Shown here: positions 23,489 to 31,625 of the stretch, piece after piece
Layout of the letters: each line of letters begins with the position of its first letter
Numbering within the stretch: position 1 is the stretch's first letter
Source of the DNA: CAVQEK01 sp964596645
Lineage (GTDB): Bacteria; Bacteroidota; Bacteroidia; Cytophagales; Cyclobacteriaceae
Direction of reading: 5' to 3'
Assembly: GCA_964596645.1 (NCBI GenBank)
Contig: CAZQVB010000028.1
Coordinates: 1-57,160 of the forward strand
DNA length: 57,160 nucleotides
Notes under the pieces: model-generated
Told to the model about the DNA's origin: nothing
The model's database searches: none
Seen by the model: only the letters and a program-made list of their open reading frames with translations
Translations under genes and position numbers: made by a program

Positions 23489-23732
23489 TAACCCCCCACG
23501 CGCGGGCCGGTGTACTGCAAAAAATGCCCTGGACTTAAATTGTACTTTACCAGCATGCAGTGTCACTATTGTTGGAAACGGGCATATTTTTCAAAATCAA
23601 ATTATATTTTCTGAGGATGATGTCCGGGCTGCAATGCGCGCTGGATTGTAGGTTATATTATCCGCTTTTCCCGTCAGCAGATTTAATGATAGCTTTCGGT
23701 ATCAATTGGAAGAGTATTAAAACTTAAGTGAA

Positions 23733-24779
23733 ATGAACATACCACTATTGAAGCTACTGTGCGAAACCCCGGGCGCGCCAGGCTATGAAAAAAAGATACG
23801 GGATGTGGTAAAGCAAGAAATAGCGCCACTGGTCGATGAAGTACGCACGGACAACATGGGCAACCTGATCGGCCTGAAGCGCGGACGAGCCGGTGGGCAA
23901 GACGGCAGGGTGATGGTGGCGGCGCATCTCGATGAAATAGCATTTATAGTGACACACATCGATGATAAGGGCTTTTTGCGCTTTCACACCCTGGGTGGTT
24001 TCGATGCCAAAACGCTGGTAGCACAGCGTGTATGGGTGCATGGCCGCACCAGGCTGCCGGGCGTGCTGGGCACGAAACCCATCCATGTGATGAGCCAGGA
24101 AGAGCGCACTAAAATGCCCAAAATCTCGGATTTTTTCATCGACCTTGGCCTGCCAAAAGATAAAGTAGATGAGCAAGTAAGCGTTGGCGACATCATCACC
24201 TGGGACCGCGAACTCATAGAAATTGGCGACTGCGTAAGCTGTAAGTCCATCGACAACCGCATCTCTGTATTTATACTAATAGAAGCGCTGCGGCAGCTGA
24301 GCGATCTGCCCTGCGATGTATATGCAGTTTTTACGGTGCAAGAGGAAGTGGGCCTTCGCGGCGCTTCGGTAGCGGCGCACCATATCAATCCGGATTTTGG
24401 CATTGGCCTCGACACCACCGTGGCCTACGACCTGCCCGGCGCTCAGCCGCAAGAGCGCGTGACTGTGCTGGGCGAAGGAGCCGCCATAAAAATAATGGAC
24501 TCCTCAGCGCTTTGCGACTATAGAATGATCGCTTTCCTGAAAAAAACAGCTGCCGATCATCAGGTGAAATGGCAGCCTGAGATACTGACCGCAGGGGGCA
24601 CCGACACCGCCGGTTTGCAGCGCATGGGCGAGCACGGCGCCATCACAGGGGCTATTTCAGTACCCACCAGGCATTTGCATCAGGTGACGGAAATGGCCCA
24701 TAAACAAGATGTGGACGCAGCCATCGCACTGCTGGTGGCAGCGCTCAAATCGCTGGACACCTACGATTGGTCGCATTAG
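23733..24779 (+). CDS. M42-family metallopeptidase
   Basis: A cytosolic, dinuclear zinc/cobalt aminopeptidase of the M42 (tetrahedral TET peptidase) family, 348 residues. Metal and catalytic residues are visible: MVAAHLDEIAFIVTHID (His, Asp), SCKSIDNRISVFILIEAL (bridging Asp), FTVQEEVGLRGA (catalytic Glu pair), GIGLDTTVAYDLPG (Asp) and PTRHLHQVTEMAHKQD (His). Members remove N-terminal residues from short peptides. The gene is convergent with the AcpH-like gene, the two stop codons sharing four bases, and has the 620-base spacer upstream. Confidence 0.94.
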   Translation: MNIPLLKLLCETPGAPGYEKKIRDVVKQEIAPLVDEVRTDNMGNLIGLKRGRAGGQDGRVMVAAHLDEIAFIVTHIDDKGFLRFHTLGGFDAKTLVAQRVWVHGRTRLPGVLGTKPIHVMSQEERTKMPKISDFFIDLGLPKDKVDEQVSVGDIITWDRELIEIGDCVSCKSIDNRISVFILIEALRQLSDLPCDVYAVFTVQEEVGLRGASVAAHHINPDFGIGLDTTVAYDLPGAQPQERVTVLGEGAAIKIMDSSALCDYRMIAFLKKTAADHQVKWQPEILTAGGTDTAGLQRMGEHGAITGAISVPTRHLHQVTEMAHKQDVDAAIALLVAALKSLDTYDWSH

Positions 24780-25369
24780 TACTTGCCTACTGCTCCGTCA
24801 GGTGAAGCAAAATGCAGCGATACTGCGCGCAGAAATTGCAAGCATTCTTCTTCGTACAATTCATAATCGCTGATCAGGTCAGCCACGGCATGTTCCATAT
24901 GTGAGACAAAGGTCGTTCTTCGCGCCATGCCGTTGAGTGACTGCTGCAGGCCATCGGTATGCGCATAGCGTGTCAGCCAGTTTTGTGTTTTCATGTAGGG
25001 AAGCATGTGAAGGCTGCGTGGAGGAAGCAAATTCTGGTTTTTCTCCATGGTGCTGTAGATATGATGCGCGAAATCTTCCAGCGGTATGGCGGAAAACCTG
25101 GGCCAATTTTTGGCAAGAAAATGATCGCAAAACATATCGAGCACCACACCGGCATAGTGCCGATATTTCGGTCGAAGCCGGTTTTTGCTCGGAGAAAGTG
25201 TAGCATGTCTGTCTGTGAAGAAGTCTATTTCCCGATGCATGATGATGCCCCTGGCCACCGGCTCGGGGTAGTCGAGGTATCTTTTGCCTTTGATGTGATC
25301 TGCGATAAAATTGCCGACCATCAGGTGCTCCGATGGATAGGAAAGTAAAAAGTGCCCCAGATAATTCAT
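24776..25369 (-). CDS. AcpH-like acyl-carrier-protein phosphodiesterase
   Basis: The 197-residue protein matches the DUF479/AcpH family, HD-type hydrolases; E. coli AcpH removes phosphopantetheine from acyl carrier protein. Visible marks are MNYLGHFLLSYP at the N-terminus, VGNFIADHIKGK near residue 20, GIIMHREIDFFTDRH near 45 and YRHYAGVVLDMFCDHFLAKN near 70. These His/Asp pairs make up the metal site. Bacteroidota members are common but the activity is mostly predicted. It is divergent from a methyltransferase gene (66 bases) and overlaps the M42 gene tail-to-tail. Confidence 0.88.
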   Translation of the reverse strand: MNYLGHFLLSYPSEHLMVGNFIADHIKGKRYLDYPEPVARGIIMHREIDFFTDRHATLSPSKNRLRPKYRHYAGVVLDMFCDHFLAKNWPRFSAIPLEDFAHHIYSTMEKNQNLLPPRSLHMLPYMKTQNWLTRYAHTDGLQQSLNGMARRTTFVSHMEHAVADLISDYELYEEECLQFLRAVSLHFASPDGAVGKY

Positions 25370-25435
25370 GCCAACTGCTGTAAGTGAATGGGATAACCGC
25401 TGGAAATACGCTTAAGTTTTTTAACTGCCAATAAC

Positions 25436-26125
25436 GTGAAGGATATATTAGGAAAAGCACTGCTGCACCATCACCTTGGCCAGCAGCATGTATGCCTCGG
25501 CCTGAACAACAGCTACGGCCCGCAGGAGCAGTACGAGGTGGAGGTGTTTTTTGCCACCGGGCATACAGACCTGGAGGAGTATGCCTTAAGCCTGTGCAAA
25601 GGCAAAGTACTGGACATAGGTGCCGCCGCCGGCCGGCACAGTCTGTATCTGCAGGGGCGTGGCTTGGAAGTGTCGGCCCTGGAGATATCGCCCGGGTGCT
25701 GCCGGGTGATGCGGGAGCGCGGCGTGTTGTCTGTTTTGGAAGCTGATCTTTTTGACACAGATGCGCTCCGGGCAAAATTCGATACGCTGCTGTTGCTGAT
25801 GAACGGCCTCGGCCTGGCCGGCACACTGGCGGGGCTGCCGATGTTTTTCGCCACACTCGATCGGCTTTTGGCGGCAAACGGCCAGGTCTTGTTGGATTCC
25901 AGCAACATTGACTACTTATTTACCGGTAGCACCATGCCTTCGGATCATTACTTTGGAGAGGTGGAGTACCAATGGGAATACAGTGGGCAGAAAGGGCCTT
26001 GGTTTCACTGGCTATACCTCGACATAGACAGGCTGTATCTGGAAGCAAAAAATAGGGGTTGGCGATGCCAGGTGCTGTTTGATAATGATTCCGGTGGCTA
26101 TCTCGCCAGGCTCACAAAGAAATAA
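25436..26125 (+). CDS. Class I SAM-dependent methyltransferase
   Basis: The 229-residue protein has a Rossmann-type methyltransferase core. Motif I KVLDIGAAAGRHSLYLQGRG lies near residues 56-75, VSALEISPGCCRVMRERG (motif II acidic residue) follows, then the VLEADLF loop, LLLLMNGLGLAG (motif IV region) and LLAANGQVLLDSSN. The substrate cannot be read from the sequence. The only start consistent with the full domain is GTG 25436; no ATG occurs before the SAM motif. It runs divergently from the AcpH-like gene and is followed 57 bases later by the small T9SS protein. Confidence 0.85.
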   Translation: MKDILGKALLHHHLGQQHVCLGLNNSYGPQEQYEVEVFFATGHTDLEEYALSLCKGKVLDIGAAAGRHSLYLQGRGLEVSALEISPGCCRVMRERGVLSVLEADLFDTDALRAKFDTLLLLMNGLGLAGTLAGLPMFFATLDRLLAANGQVLLDSSNIDYLFTGSTMPSDHYFGEVEYQWEYSGQKGPWFHWLYLDIDRLYLEAKNRGWRCQVLFDNDSGGYLARLTKK

Positions 26126-26182
26126 TGGCTGCACCTTTCAACGCGCCCCGTTAAGTCCGTGTCATAGTATAAACACAGAAAA

Positions 26183-26545
26183 ATGATCTTGTCCGCTTTT
26201 AATTATATCACGCTGGCATTTACCATTACGGCCCAAATATTTATGCATCACGACATCAGTACCGAAGCACCGCACAAGGAATATAAAGTGACGGAGCTGT
26301 ATGCAGCACCCAATCCATCGAGCGGTTTTTTTACCATTCATCTACCACCTGCCGCTGAAAACGAAAGCAGCATATATTTCACAATCATCGACCTGACGGG
26401 CAAAACGGTGCTGGAGCGGTATATGAAAACACGGCCAGCTGATGGCAGGATCAATGTAGATCTGTCGACGGTAGGCGCAGGGGTATATTTTGTGAAGATG
26501 AAATGGAATAGAAAGCCTGCCACCTTGCGCGTGGTGGTGCATTAG
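26183..26545 (+). CDS. Very small T9SS-sorted protein (signal peptide plus CTD)
   Basis: The 120-residue protein consists of an N-terminal hydrophobic segment (residues ~6-21, probable signal peptide), a short linker, and a type A Por/T9SS C-terminal sorting domain. The domain features are AAPNPSSGFFTIHLP, IYFTIIDLTGKTVLERY, GRINVDLSTVGAGVYFVKMK and a final RKPATLRVVVH. Such CTDs guide cargo through the type IX secretion system and are normally cleaved when cargo is attached to the cell surface. Only about 15 residues separate the signal from the CTD, so there is almost no cargo. It might be a peptide cargo, a decayed fragment of a larger gene, or a free CTD acting on the machinery. The frame is intact. 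Confidence 0.78.
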   Translation: MILSAFNYITLAFTITAQIFMHHDISTEAPHKEYKVTELYAAPNPSSGFFTIHLPPAAENESSIYFTIIDLTGKTVLERYMKTRPADGRINVDLSTVGAGVYFVKMKWNRKPATLRVVVH

Positions 26546-26580
26546 CCGGCTGGCTGCTGCATTGCTTCTTTACTTTTCCA

Positions 26581-26588
26581 TACTTTTG
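26581..26588 (+). promoter_or_regulatory. Putative -7 box (TACTTTTG)
   Basis: TACTTTTG matches the Bacteroidota -7 consensus and lies 19 bases before the start at 26608; a TTG 16 bases upstream is a weak -33 partner. Confidence 0.35.
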
Positions 26589-26607
26589 CCGGTAATGAAC
26601 CAGAGAA

Positions 26608-27270
26608 ATGGCTACTGATACCGGCAAACCCATCGCCCGCTTACTGCTTCCACCCAAAGAAAAGGCCAATGCCCTGATGCTCTTTGAACATGGCTTAAAG
26701 GTGAAGCTGAGTGCTCAGGAAACATTTTTTCATAAAGAGCAGGTAAAAGATATTGCCATTGTGCACAAAAAGCTGCTCTTTCCGCTCATTGCCGGGGGCA
26801 TTCTCTTTCCCTTGTCCTTTCTGGCGCTTTTTCACGATTTGTTCAACCCCTACTGGATGTTGCTCGTCATTATGACGGGGCTTTTTCTGCTCTACTACGG
26901 CTTGGCGGGCAGAAGGCTGCTCACCATTTATACCCACATTCATGAGCACGATATTGCCATAAATACCGCCGATCCGCACCTGGCAGCGTTCATAGAGTTT
27001 TGCAGCGATTATATGTCTGCCCAGGCCGTACATCAACGTGTGTATATCCGTCGGCAAAGTGTATCTGGCGGATCAGACGCATTGCCCGCGTATACACACC
27101 GGCAGTGGCTTGAGCAGCGCAAATCAGATGCTGATATGAATGATTTTATTGCCATAGACCCGATCAGTACCGGTGTGCAGGTGGAATACAGGCCGGATAG
27201 TACCGACGGGCACATCAGGCCCTTTATATTGCGGCCATTGCCGGAGGGCTTACTGCATGGGCAAAAATGA
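26608..27270 (+). CDS. Two-helix membrane protein, function unknown
   Basis: A 220-residue protein. Residues 1-50 look like a small beta-rich domain (ALMLFEHGLKVKLSAQETFF then KEQVKDI). Two adjacent membrane helices follow (about 55-75 and 80-100, PLIAGGILFPLSFLALF and WMLLVIMTGLFLLYYGL). A cytoplasmic half of about 115 residues has no recognised motif beyond FIAIDPISTGVQVEYRPDST and a short FILRPLPEG. A hydrophobic hairpin after a PH-like N-terminal part recalls membrane proteins with bacterial PH domains, but this is only a resemblance. Confidence 0.65.
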   Translation: MATDTGKPIARLLLPPKEKANALMLFEHGLKVKLSAQETFFHKEQVKDIAIVHKKLLFPLIAGGILFPLSFLALFHDLFNPYWMLLVIMTGLFLLYYGLAGRRLLTIYTHIHEHDIAINTADPHLAAFIEFCSDYMSAQAVHQRVYIRRQSVSGGSDALPAYTHRQWLEQRKSDADMNDFIAIDPISTGVQVEYRPDSTDGHIRPFILRPLPEGLLHGQK

Positions 27271-27305
27271 ATAATGGCATCGGGTACAACCCATGTGAAA
27301 ATGAC

Positions 27306-27313
27306 TAATTTTG
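27306..27313 (+). promoter_or_regulatory. Putative -7 box (TAATTTTG)
   Basis: TAATTTTG matches the Bacteroidota -7 consensus and lies 25 bases before the TTG start of the acyltransferase gene. No clear TTTG lies at the expected upstream distance. Confidence 0.35.
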
Positions 27314-27338
27314 CCTCCCGCATCAATACCATACGCTA

Positions 27339-29136
27339 TTGAAAGAGATCACAAGGTCCCTACAACAGATCGATACGCGGCGCACTTTCGAACCCATACT
27401 GCTGGATAAGGAAGAGTGGCCGGTAATGAAGATGGCGCGCCACCGCAAGCAGTTTATCGAAGAAACCGTACAGGAAAGCCTCGAGCGTATACGCGGCATG
27501 CGCCCCGGCCTCAATGGGCTCATTGAAGAAATAGAGCTGACCCGGTACAAAGAGCGCCTTAGGATACGCACCAACCCGTGGAAGGTAGACCCGGAAGATG
27601 AATTCGCTTTTTGGGAGAAGATAAAATCGCGCCTGGTAGCACTCGACGCAGAGCCGGAGCTTGATAAAAGGATTGAAGCTGACGCCCTGCTAAAAGACAT
27701 AGTGGCGCGCTATGCCAATGAAATAGCCGGAAACTTCAAGTCTTCTCATTATAGGCTGGCGCGTTCCATTGTTAAGTTTGGCTTTTCGCGCCTGCTCAAT
27801 GCCGCACGCATCAAGCGAGTGGGATCATTCTGGAGCAAGGAGTACACGCTTCAGGATAAAATACAGATCACCGGGCAGCCGGNNNNNNNNNNTCGCTCGA
27901 CTGGAACTGCTGGGGCGACTGCGTGCGGAGCACGAATTGCTCATCGCCTACGACCGGTCGCTCATCACGTTGGAGCACCTGCGCAAGCTGGCCAAGATCG
28001 GCACCATAGTGATGCTCCCCACGCACTTTTCCAACCTCGACTCTATACTCATCGGCTGGGTAATACACACGCTGGGTTTGCCACCATTCATTTATGGTGC
28101 CGGTCTCAACCTGTTCAACATTGAAATATTCGCCTATTTCATGAACAGCCTCGGAGCCTATAAAGTAGACCGGCGCAAAAAGAACATGGTGTACTTGGAG
28201 ACTCTGAAAACCTACTCCAGCCTGGCCATAAGGCAGGGCTGCCACAGCATATTCTTTCCGGGCGGCACACGCTCGCGATCGGGCAAGCTGGAGGCCCGAC
28301 TGAAGCTCGGCCTGCTCGGCACGGCCATAGAGGCGCAGCGCATCAACTACGAACAAAATGCAGAAGACCGCCGAAAGAAAATATTTGCCGTGCCGGTGGT
28401 GCTCAACTATAATTTCGTGTTGGAAGCACCCGACCTCATCCGCGATTATTTGCTGCTGAAGGGCCAGGAGCGCTATTACTCGGAAAGCGACCAATACTCC
28501 ACCTCTGGAAAAATCCTGAAATTCCTGATCGAGTTTTTTACCAAAGGCTCCAGCATATCCGTCTCCATCGGCCGCGGCATGGACCTTTTTGGCAACTACG
28601 TAGATGACGAAGGGCGAAGCATCGACAAGAATGGCAACCACATCAATACGCGCGACTACTTCACCTACAAAGGAAAAATCACCAAAGACCTGCAGCGTGA
28701 AGAAGAATACACGCGCATGCTCAGTGAAAACATAGTGAAGCAATATCACCGGCTGAACAGGGTGTTCGCCAGCCATCTTGCAGCATTTACCGCATTTGAA
28801 ATACTCAGAAAAAAATACCACAAGCTCGACTTGTACAGCCTGCTTCGCTTGCCGGTGGAAGAGATTGAGATTGACTACCAGACATACCGGCAGGTATTTG
28901 ACCGGCTTCGCAATTGTGTGATCGACATGTTCAACGAAGGTGAGGTAGACATGGCCAATCACCTCATTGGCGATTTGGATCAAGTAATAAACCACGGCAT
29001 AGAGAACGTAGGAATGTACCACGCCAAGCGACCATTGCTCAAAAACAGGGAGGGCAACATCATTACCCGCGACCTCGACACCTTGTATTATTATCGCAAC
29101 AGAATGGATGGCTATGACCTCGAAAAACACATCTGA
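27339..29136 (+). CDS. PlsB-like glycerol-3-phosphate acyltransferase (assembly gap inside)
   Basis: One gene interrupted by ten N at 27883-27892; the frame differs on the two sides, so the real gap is not 10 bases modulo 3. About 181 residues precede the gap and 413 follow. The second part has the LPLAT acyltransferase signature: LPTHFSNLDSI (H-x4-D), then YGAGLNLFN, and FFPGGTRSRSGKLE (motif III, with Gly where Glu is common). This indicates transfer of an acyl chain to glycerol-3-phosphate or its lyso-derivative, at the membrane. TTG 27339 is the apparent start since no ATG occurs before residue 30. The stop overlaps gpsA by 29 bases, so acyltransferase and supply of glycerol-3-phosphate are coupled. 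Confidence 0.88.
27883..27892. other. Assembly gap (10 N)
   Basis: Ten N within the acyltransferase gene. A second run of the same length at 44006 suggests a placeholder, not a measured gap. Confidence 0.98.
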
Positions 29137-30163
29137 AAAGCCAGTAGGCGTAGTGGGCGCCGGCAGCTTTGGCACCGTAGTAGCCAATATACTGGCCAAC
29201 AACGCTCCGGTGATATTATACGCCCGAAAGCCAGAAGTAGCGCAGGCCATTGCTGAAAGCCGGGTGGTGCAGAGTATGCCCTTGCATCACAATGTGTCGG
29301 TCACCAACGACATTGCCCGCCTGGGTAAGGAATGCGATGTGATATTTCCGGTGGTGCCTTCCGAGGCTTTTCTGGAAATGATACGCAAGCTGGCGCCTTA
29401 TCTGAAGCCATACCACATACTGATACACGGCACCAAAGGCCTGATTGTAGGCAAAGACAACTGGCGCGCCGATGGGCAGACGCTCAAGGCCGAAGACATT
29501 TGCACCATGAGTATGCTCATGCGAAGTGAAAGCCTCGCCGTACGTGTGGGATGCCTGGCGGGCCCAAACCTGGCCAAAGAGTTGGCCGATAAGCAGCCCG
29601 CCGCCACCGTAGTGGCCAGCCACTTCGACGAAGTGATACGCGAGGGGCAGCGATTGTTGCGCAATGATCTCTTTCAGGTGTATGGCAGCCGCGAGCTGTT
29701 TGGTATAGAGCTGTGTGGGGTGCTCAAAAACATAATCGCCATAGCTGCCGGCGCCCTCTACGGCATGGGCTTCGGCGACAATGCACGGTCGCTGCTGATC
29801 AGCCGCGGACTGATCGAGATGATATATCTGGGCAGACTGCTGGGAGCCAATACACAGGCTTTTTTGGGTTTGGCCGGCTTGGGCGATCTGGTGGCTACCT
29901 GCTCCAGCCCGTTAAGTCGCAACTTTACCGTGGGTAGGCGCCTGGCCCAGGGCGAAACATTGCAAACCATACTGGGCAGCATGGAAGAAGTGGCCGAAGG
30001 AGTGAATACGGTAATGGTGATGATGCGCCTGCTGGAAAATGCCCAAATGCGCGCACCCATCACCGAAACGCTCTACCGCATACTGATGGGTGAAATCAGT
30101 GCCGAAGAGGGCCTCAAGCTGCTGATGAAGTCACCGTTCAACATCGACATAGACTTTATGTAG
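29108..30163 (+). CDS. gpsA: NAD(P)H-dependent glycerol-3-phosphate dehydrogenase
   Basis: GpsA reduces dihydroxyacetone phosphate to sn-glycerol-3-phosphate for phospholipids. The 351-residue protein has a Rossmann domain with VGVVGAGSFGTVVA near residues 13-26 and HGTKGLIVGKD. The substrate-binding GPNLAKELADKQPAA and the catalytic region IELCGVLKNIIAIAAGALYG (Lys) and GLGDLVATCSSPLSRNFTVG follow. All are standard for the family. The start is ambiguous among ATGs at 29104 (out of frame), 29108 and 29114; 29108 gives MAMTSKNTSEKPVG. It is translationally coupled with the upstream acyltransferase gene by a 29-base overlap. Confidence 0.95.
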   Translation: MAMTSKNTSEKPVGVVGAGSFGTVVANILANNAPVILYARKPEVAQAIAESRVVQSMPLHHNVSVTNDIARLGKECDVIFPVVPSEAFLEMIRKLAPYLKPYHILIHGTKGLIVGKDNWRADGQTLKAEDICTMSMLMRSESLAVRVGCLAGPNLAKELADKQPAATVVASHFDEVIREGQRLLRNDLFQVYGSRELFGIELCGVLKNIIAIAAGALYGMGFGDNARSLLISRGLIEMIYLGRLLGANTQAFLGLAGLGDLVATCSSPLSRNFTVGRRLAQGETLQTILGSMEEVAEGVNTVMVMMRLLENAQMRAPITETLYRILMGEISAEEGLKLLMKSPFNIDIDFM

Positions 30164-30173
30164 CTCCCCAACG

Positions 30174-30301
30174 CGCCCTGGTTCGTGTCCCCCGCCGCCG
30201 CCCTGGTTCGTGGCCCTACGAAACAGCAACTGTCCCCCTGCCCTGATTCATATCCCCCCGCCCTGGTTCGTGTCCTCACTCGCCCTGGTTCGTGTCCTCA
30301 C
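30174..30301. repeat. Interspersed short repeats in the gpsA-Nudix spacer
   Basis: GCCCTGGTTCGTGTCC or close variants occur at 30174, 30199, about 30240 (variant CCCTGATTCATATCC), 30260 and 30282. Two copies are followed by TACGAAACAGCAA or CACGAAACAGCAA. The array fills the whole spacer between the convergent gpsA and Nudix genes. The spacing is irregular (about 20-40 bases), so it is not a CRISPR array. Confidence 0.8.
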
Positions 30302-30321
30302 GAAACAGCAAACAATCCCAA

Positions 30322-30870
30322 TCACACCCCAAGCCTGCGGGCAAGCTTCAATATACCGGCCATACTCAGCGCATCGGTGATCTGGCCGGAAAGCACCATC
30401 TCCAGCGCCTCCCGGAAGGGAAGCTTCTTTAGCTTGATCACTTCGGTATCATCAAAATCGGTTTCACCTTCGGTCAGCTCTTTCGCCACAAACACAAAGC
30501 CTTCCTCATCGGTGACAGAGTTGCTCGTGTGTATGCGCAGCAGAGGCTCCCAAACCTGAGCTGTAAGGCCTGTTTCTTCTTGTAGTTCGCGTCGAGCGGC
30601 GGTCAGTACATCTTCTTGCCATGGTCCGCCTCCCATTGGTATTTCCCAGGAGTAGGCATCGAGGGTGTAGCGATACTGGCCCACCAGCCATGTGTTCAGG
30701 TGTTCATCGATGGGTATAATGCCGATGGCCTTGTTCTTAAAATGCACCCGGCCATATATGCCTGGCGTATGGTTTGGGCGTATTACCTGGTCTTCGTCCA
30801 CGCGTATCCAGGCATTGTCATAAATCAATTTACTGCTTACCTTTTTCCAGGGATTCTCTTCGTGTTGCAT
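30322..30870 (-). CDS. Nudix hydrolase (ADP-ribose pyrophosphatase-like)
   Basis: The 182-residue protein contains a complete Nudix box, GGGPWQEDVLTAARRELQEE followed by TGL (about residues 80-102), fitting G-x5-E-x7-R-E-U-x-E-E-x-G-U. The layout with a beta strand IIPIDEHLNTWLVGQYRYTL before it and FVFVAKELTEGE after it fits the ADP-sugar pyrophosphatase branch, which cleaves ADP-ribose or similar nucleotide sugars. The exact substrate is not fixed by the box. It is convergent with gpsA across the repeat spacer and divergent from rnhB. Confidence 0.9.
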   Translation of the reverse strand: MQHEENPWKKVSSKLIYDNAWIRVDEDQVIRPNHTPGIYGRVHFKNKAIGIIPIDEHLNTWLVGQYRYTLDAYSWEIPMGGGPWQEDVLTAARRELQEETGLTAQVWEPLLRIHTSNSVTDEEGFVFVAKELTEGETDFDDTEVIKLKKLPFREALEMVLSGQITDALSMAGILKLARRLGV

Positions 30871-30918
30871 AGGTAGAACGGGTGGCGATTAGGCGCCAAA
30901 ACTATTATAATTGCAGTG

Positions 30919-31551
30919 ATGCTGAAATGTTCTTACACCGAAAACCTAATGGAGGCGGGCTGCGATGAAGTGGGGCGCGGCTGCCTTGCCGGTCCGGTAG
31001 TGGCAGCAGCAGTGATATTGCCCAGAGATTATCGGAGCGAAGTATTGACCGACAGCAAGCAGCTCAATAAAACACAGCGCCAGACATTGCGCAAAGAAAT
31101 AGAGCAGGCAGCACTCAGCTTCGCTATAGCTGAGGTTTGTAATGAGGAGATCGACCGCATCAACATTCTCAAGGCGTCATTCAAGGCCATGCATATTGCT
31201 ATTCGATCGCTGTGCCTGGTACCTGAGCTGTTGCTGATCGACGGCAACTGCTTTACGCCTTATGCGCAAATTCCGCACGTATGTGTCGTAAAAGGCGACA
31301 GCCAATATCTGAGCATTGCCGCCGCCTCTGTGCTGGCCAAGACCTACCGCGACGAGCTGATGGAAGGCCATGCACTCAAATATCCGGGTTATAGTTGGGA
31401 AACAAACGTAGGCTATCCGACCAGAGCCCATCGCATGGGTATAGCGCACCTGGGGCTCACACCGCTGCACCGGCGAAGTTTCAACCTGATGGGCGACCAA
31501 CTCGAACTGTTTGAAGAAGAAAGGCAGATAGCGGATGCCGCGGCAGTATAA
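30919..31551 (+). CDS. rnhB: Ribonuclease HII
   Basis: RNase HII cleaves RNA in RNA-DNA hybrids and starts removal of single ribonucleotides. The 210-residue protein has the active-site strand AGCDEVGRGCLAGPVVAAAV (Asp-Glu pair, about residues 13-32), LTDSKQLNKTQR, LLIDGN (third Asp) and VVKGDSQYLSIAAASVLAK (fourth Asp), followed by the conserved YPGYSWETNVGYPTRAH region. Either GTG 30916 or ATG 30919 could start it; ATG 30919 is preferred. It is divergent from the Nudix gene. Confidence 0.96.
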   Translation: MLKCSYTENLMEAGCDEVGRGCLAGPVVAAAVILPRDYRSEVLTDSKQLNKTQRQTLRKEIEQAALSFAIAEVCNEEIDRINILKASFKAMHIAIRSLCLVPELLLIDGNCFTPYAQIPHVCVVKGDSQYLSIAAASVLAKTYRDELMEGHALKYPGYSWETNVGYPTRAHRMGIAHLGLTPLHRRSFNLMGDQLELFEEERQIADAAAV

Positions 31552-31625
31552 TTTTTTGGCAATCGCACCAGATTTAATTTTATCCGAGATCATTATCCGG
31601 TAAAGCTGAGGCGGGAAAAAGATGA

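Noticed and set aside
23321..23566. An 81-codon minus-strand frame in the spacer before the M42 gene
   Set aside because: It runs through the inverted repeat, has no start context and no domain.
24879..25877. A 332-codon minus-strand frame spanning the methyltransferase and AcpH-like genes
   Set aside because: It is Pro/Arg/Ala-rich low-complexity sequence that covers two well-supported genes and their spacer.
27868..29250. A 460-codon open frame on the minus strand opposite the acyltransferase gene
   Set aside because: It lies fully antisense to a gene with clear acyltransferase motifs, its residues are a mixture of His, Val and Ala runs without a domain, and it crosses the N gap. It is a shadow of GC-rich codon usage.
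30174..30301. Possible CRISPR array
   Set aside because: The repeat copies differ from each other, their spacing is irregular at 20-40 bases and no cas genes occur in the window.
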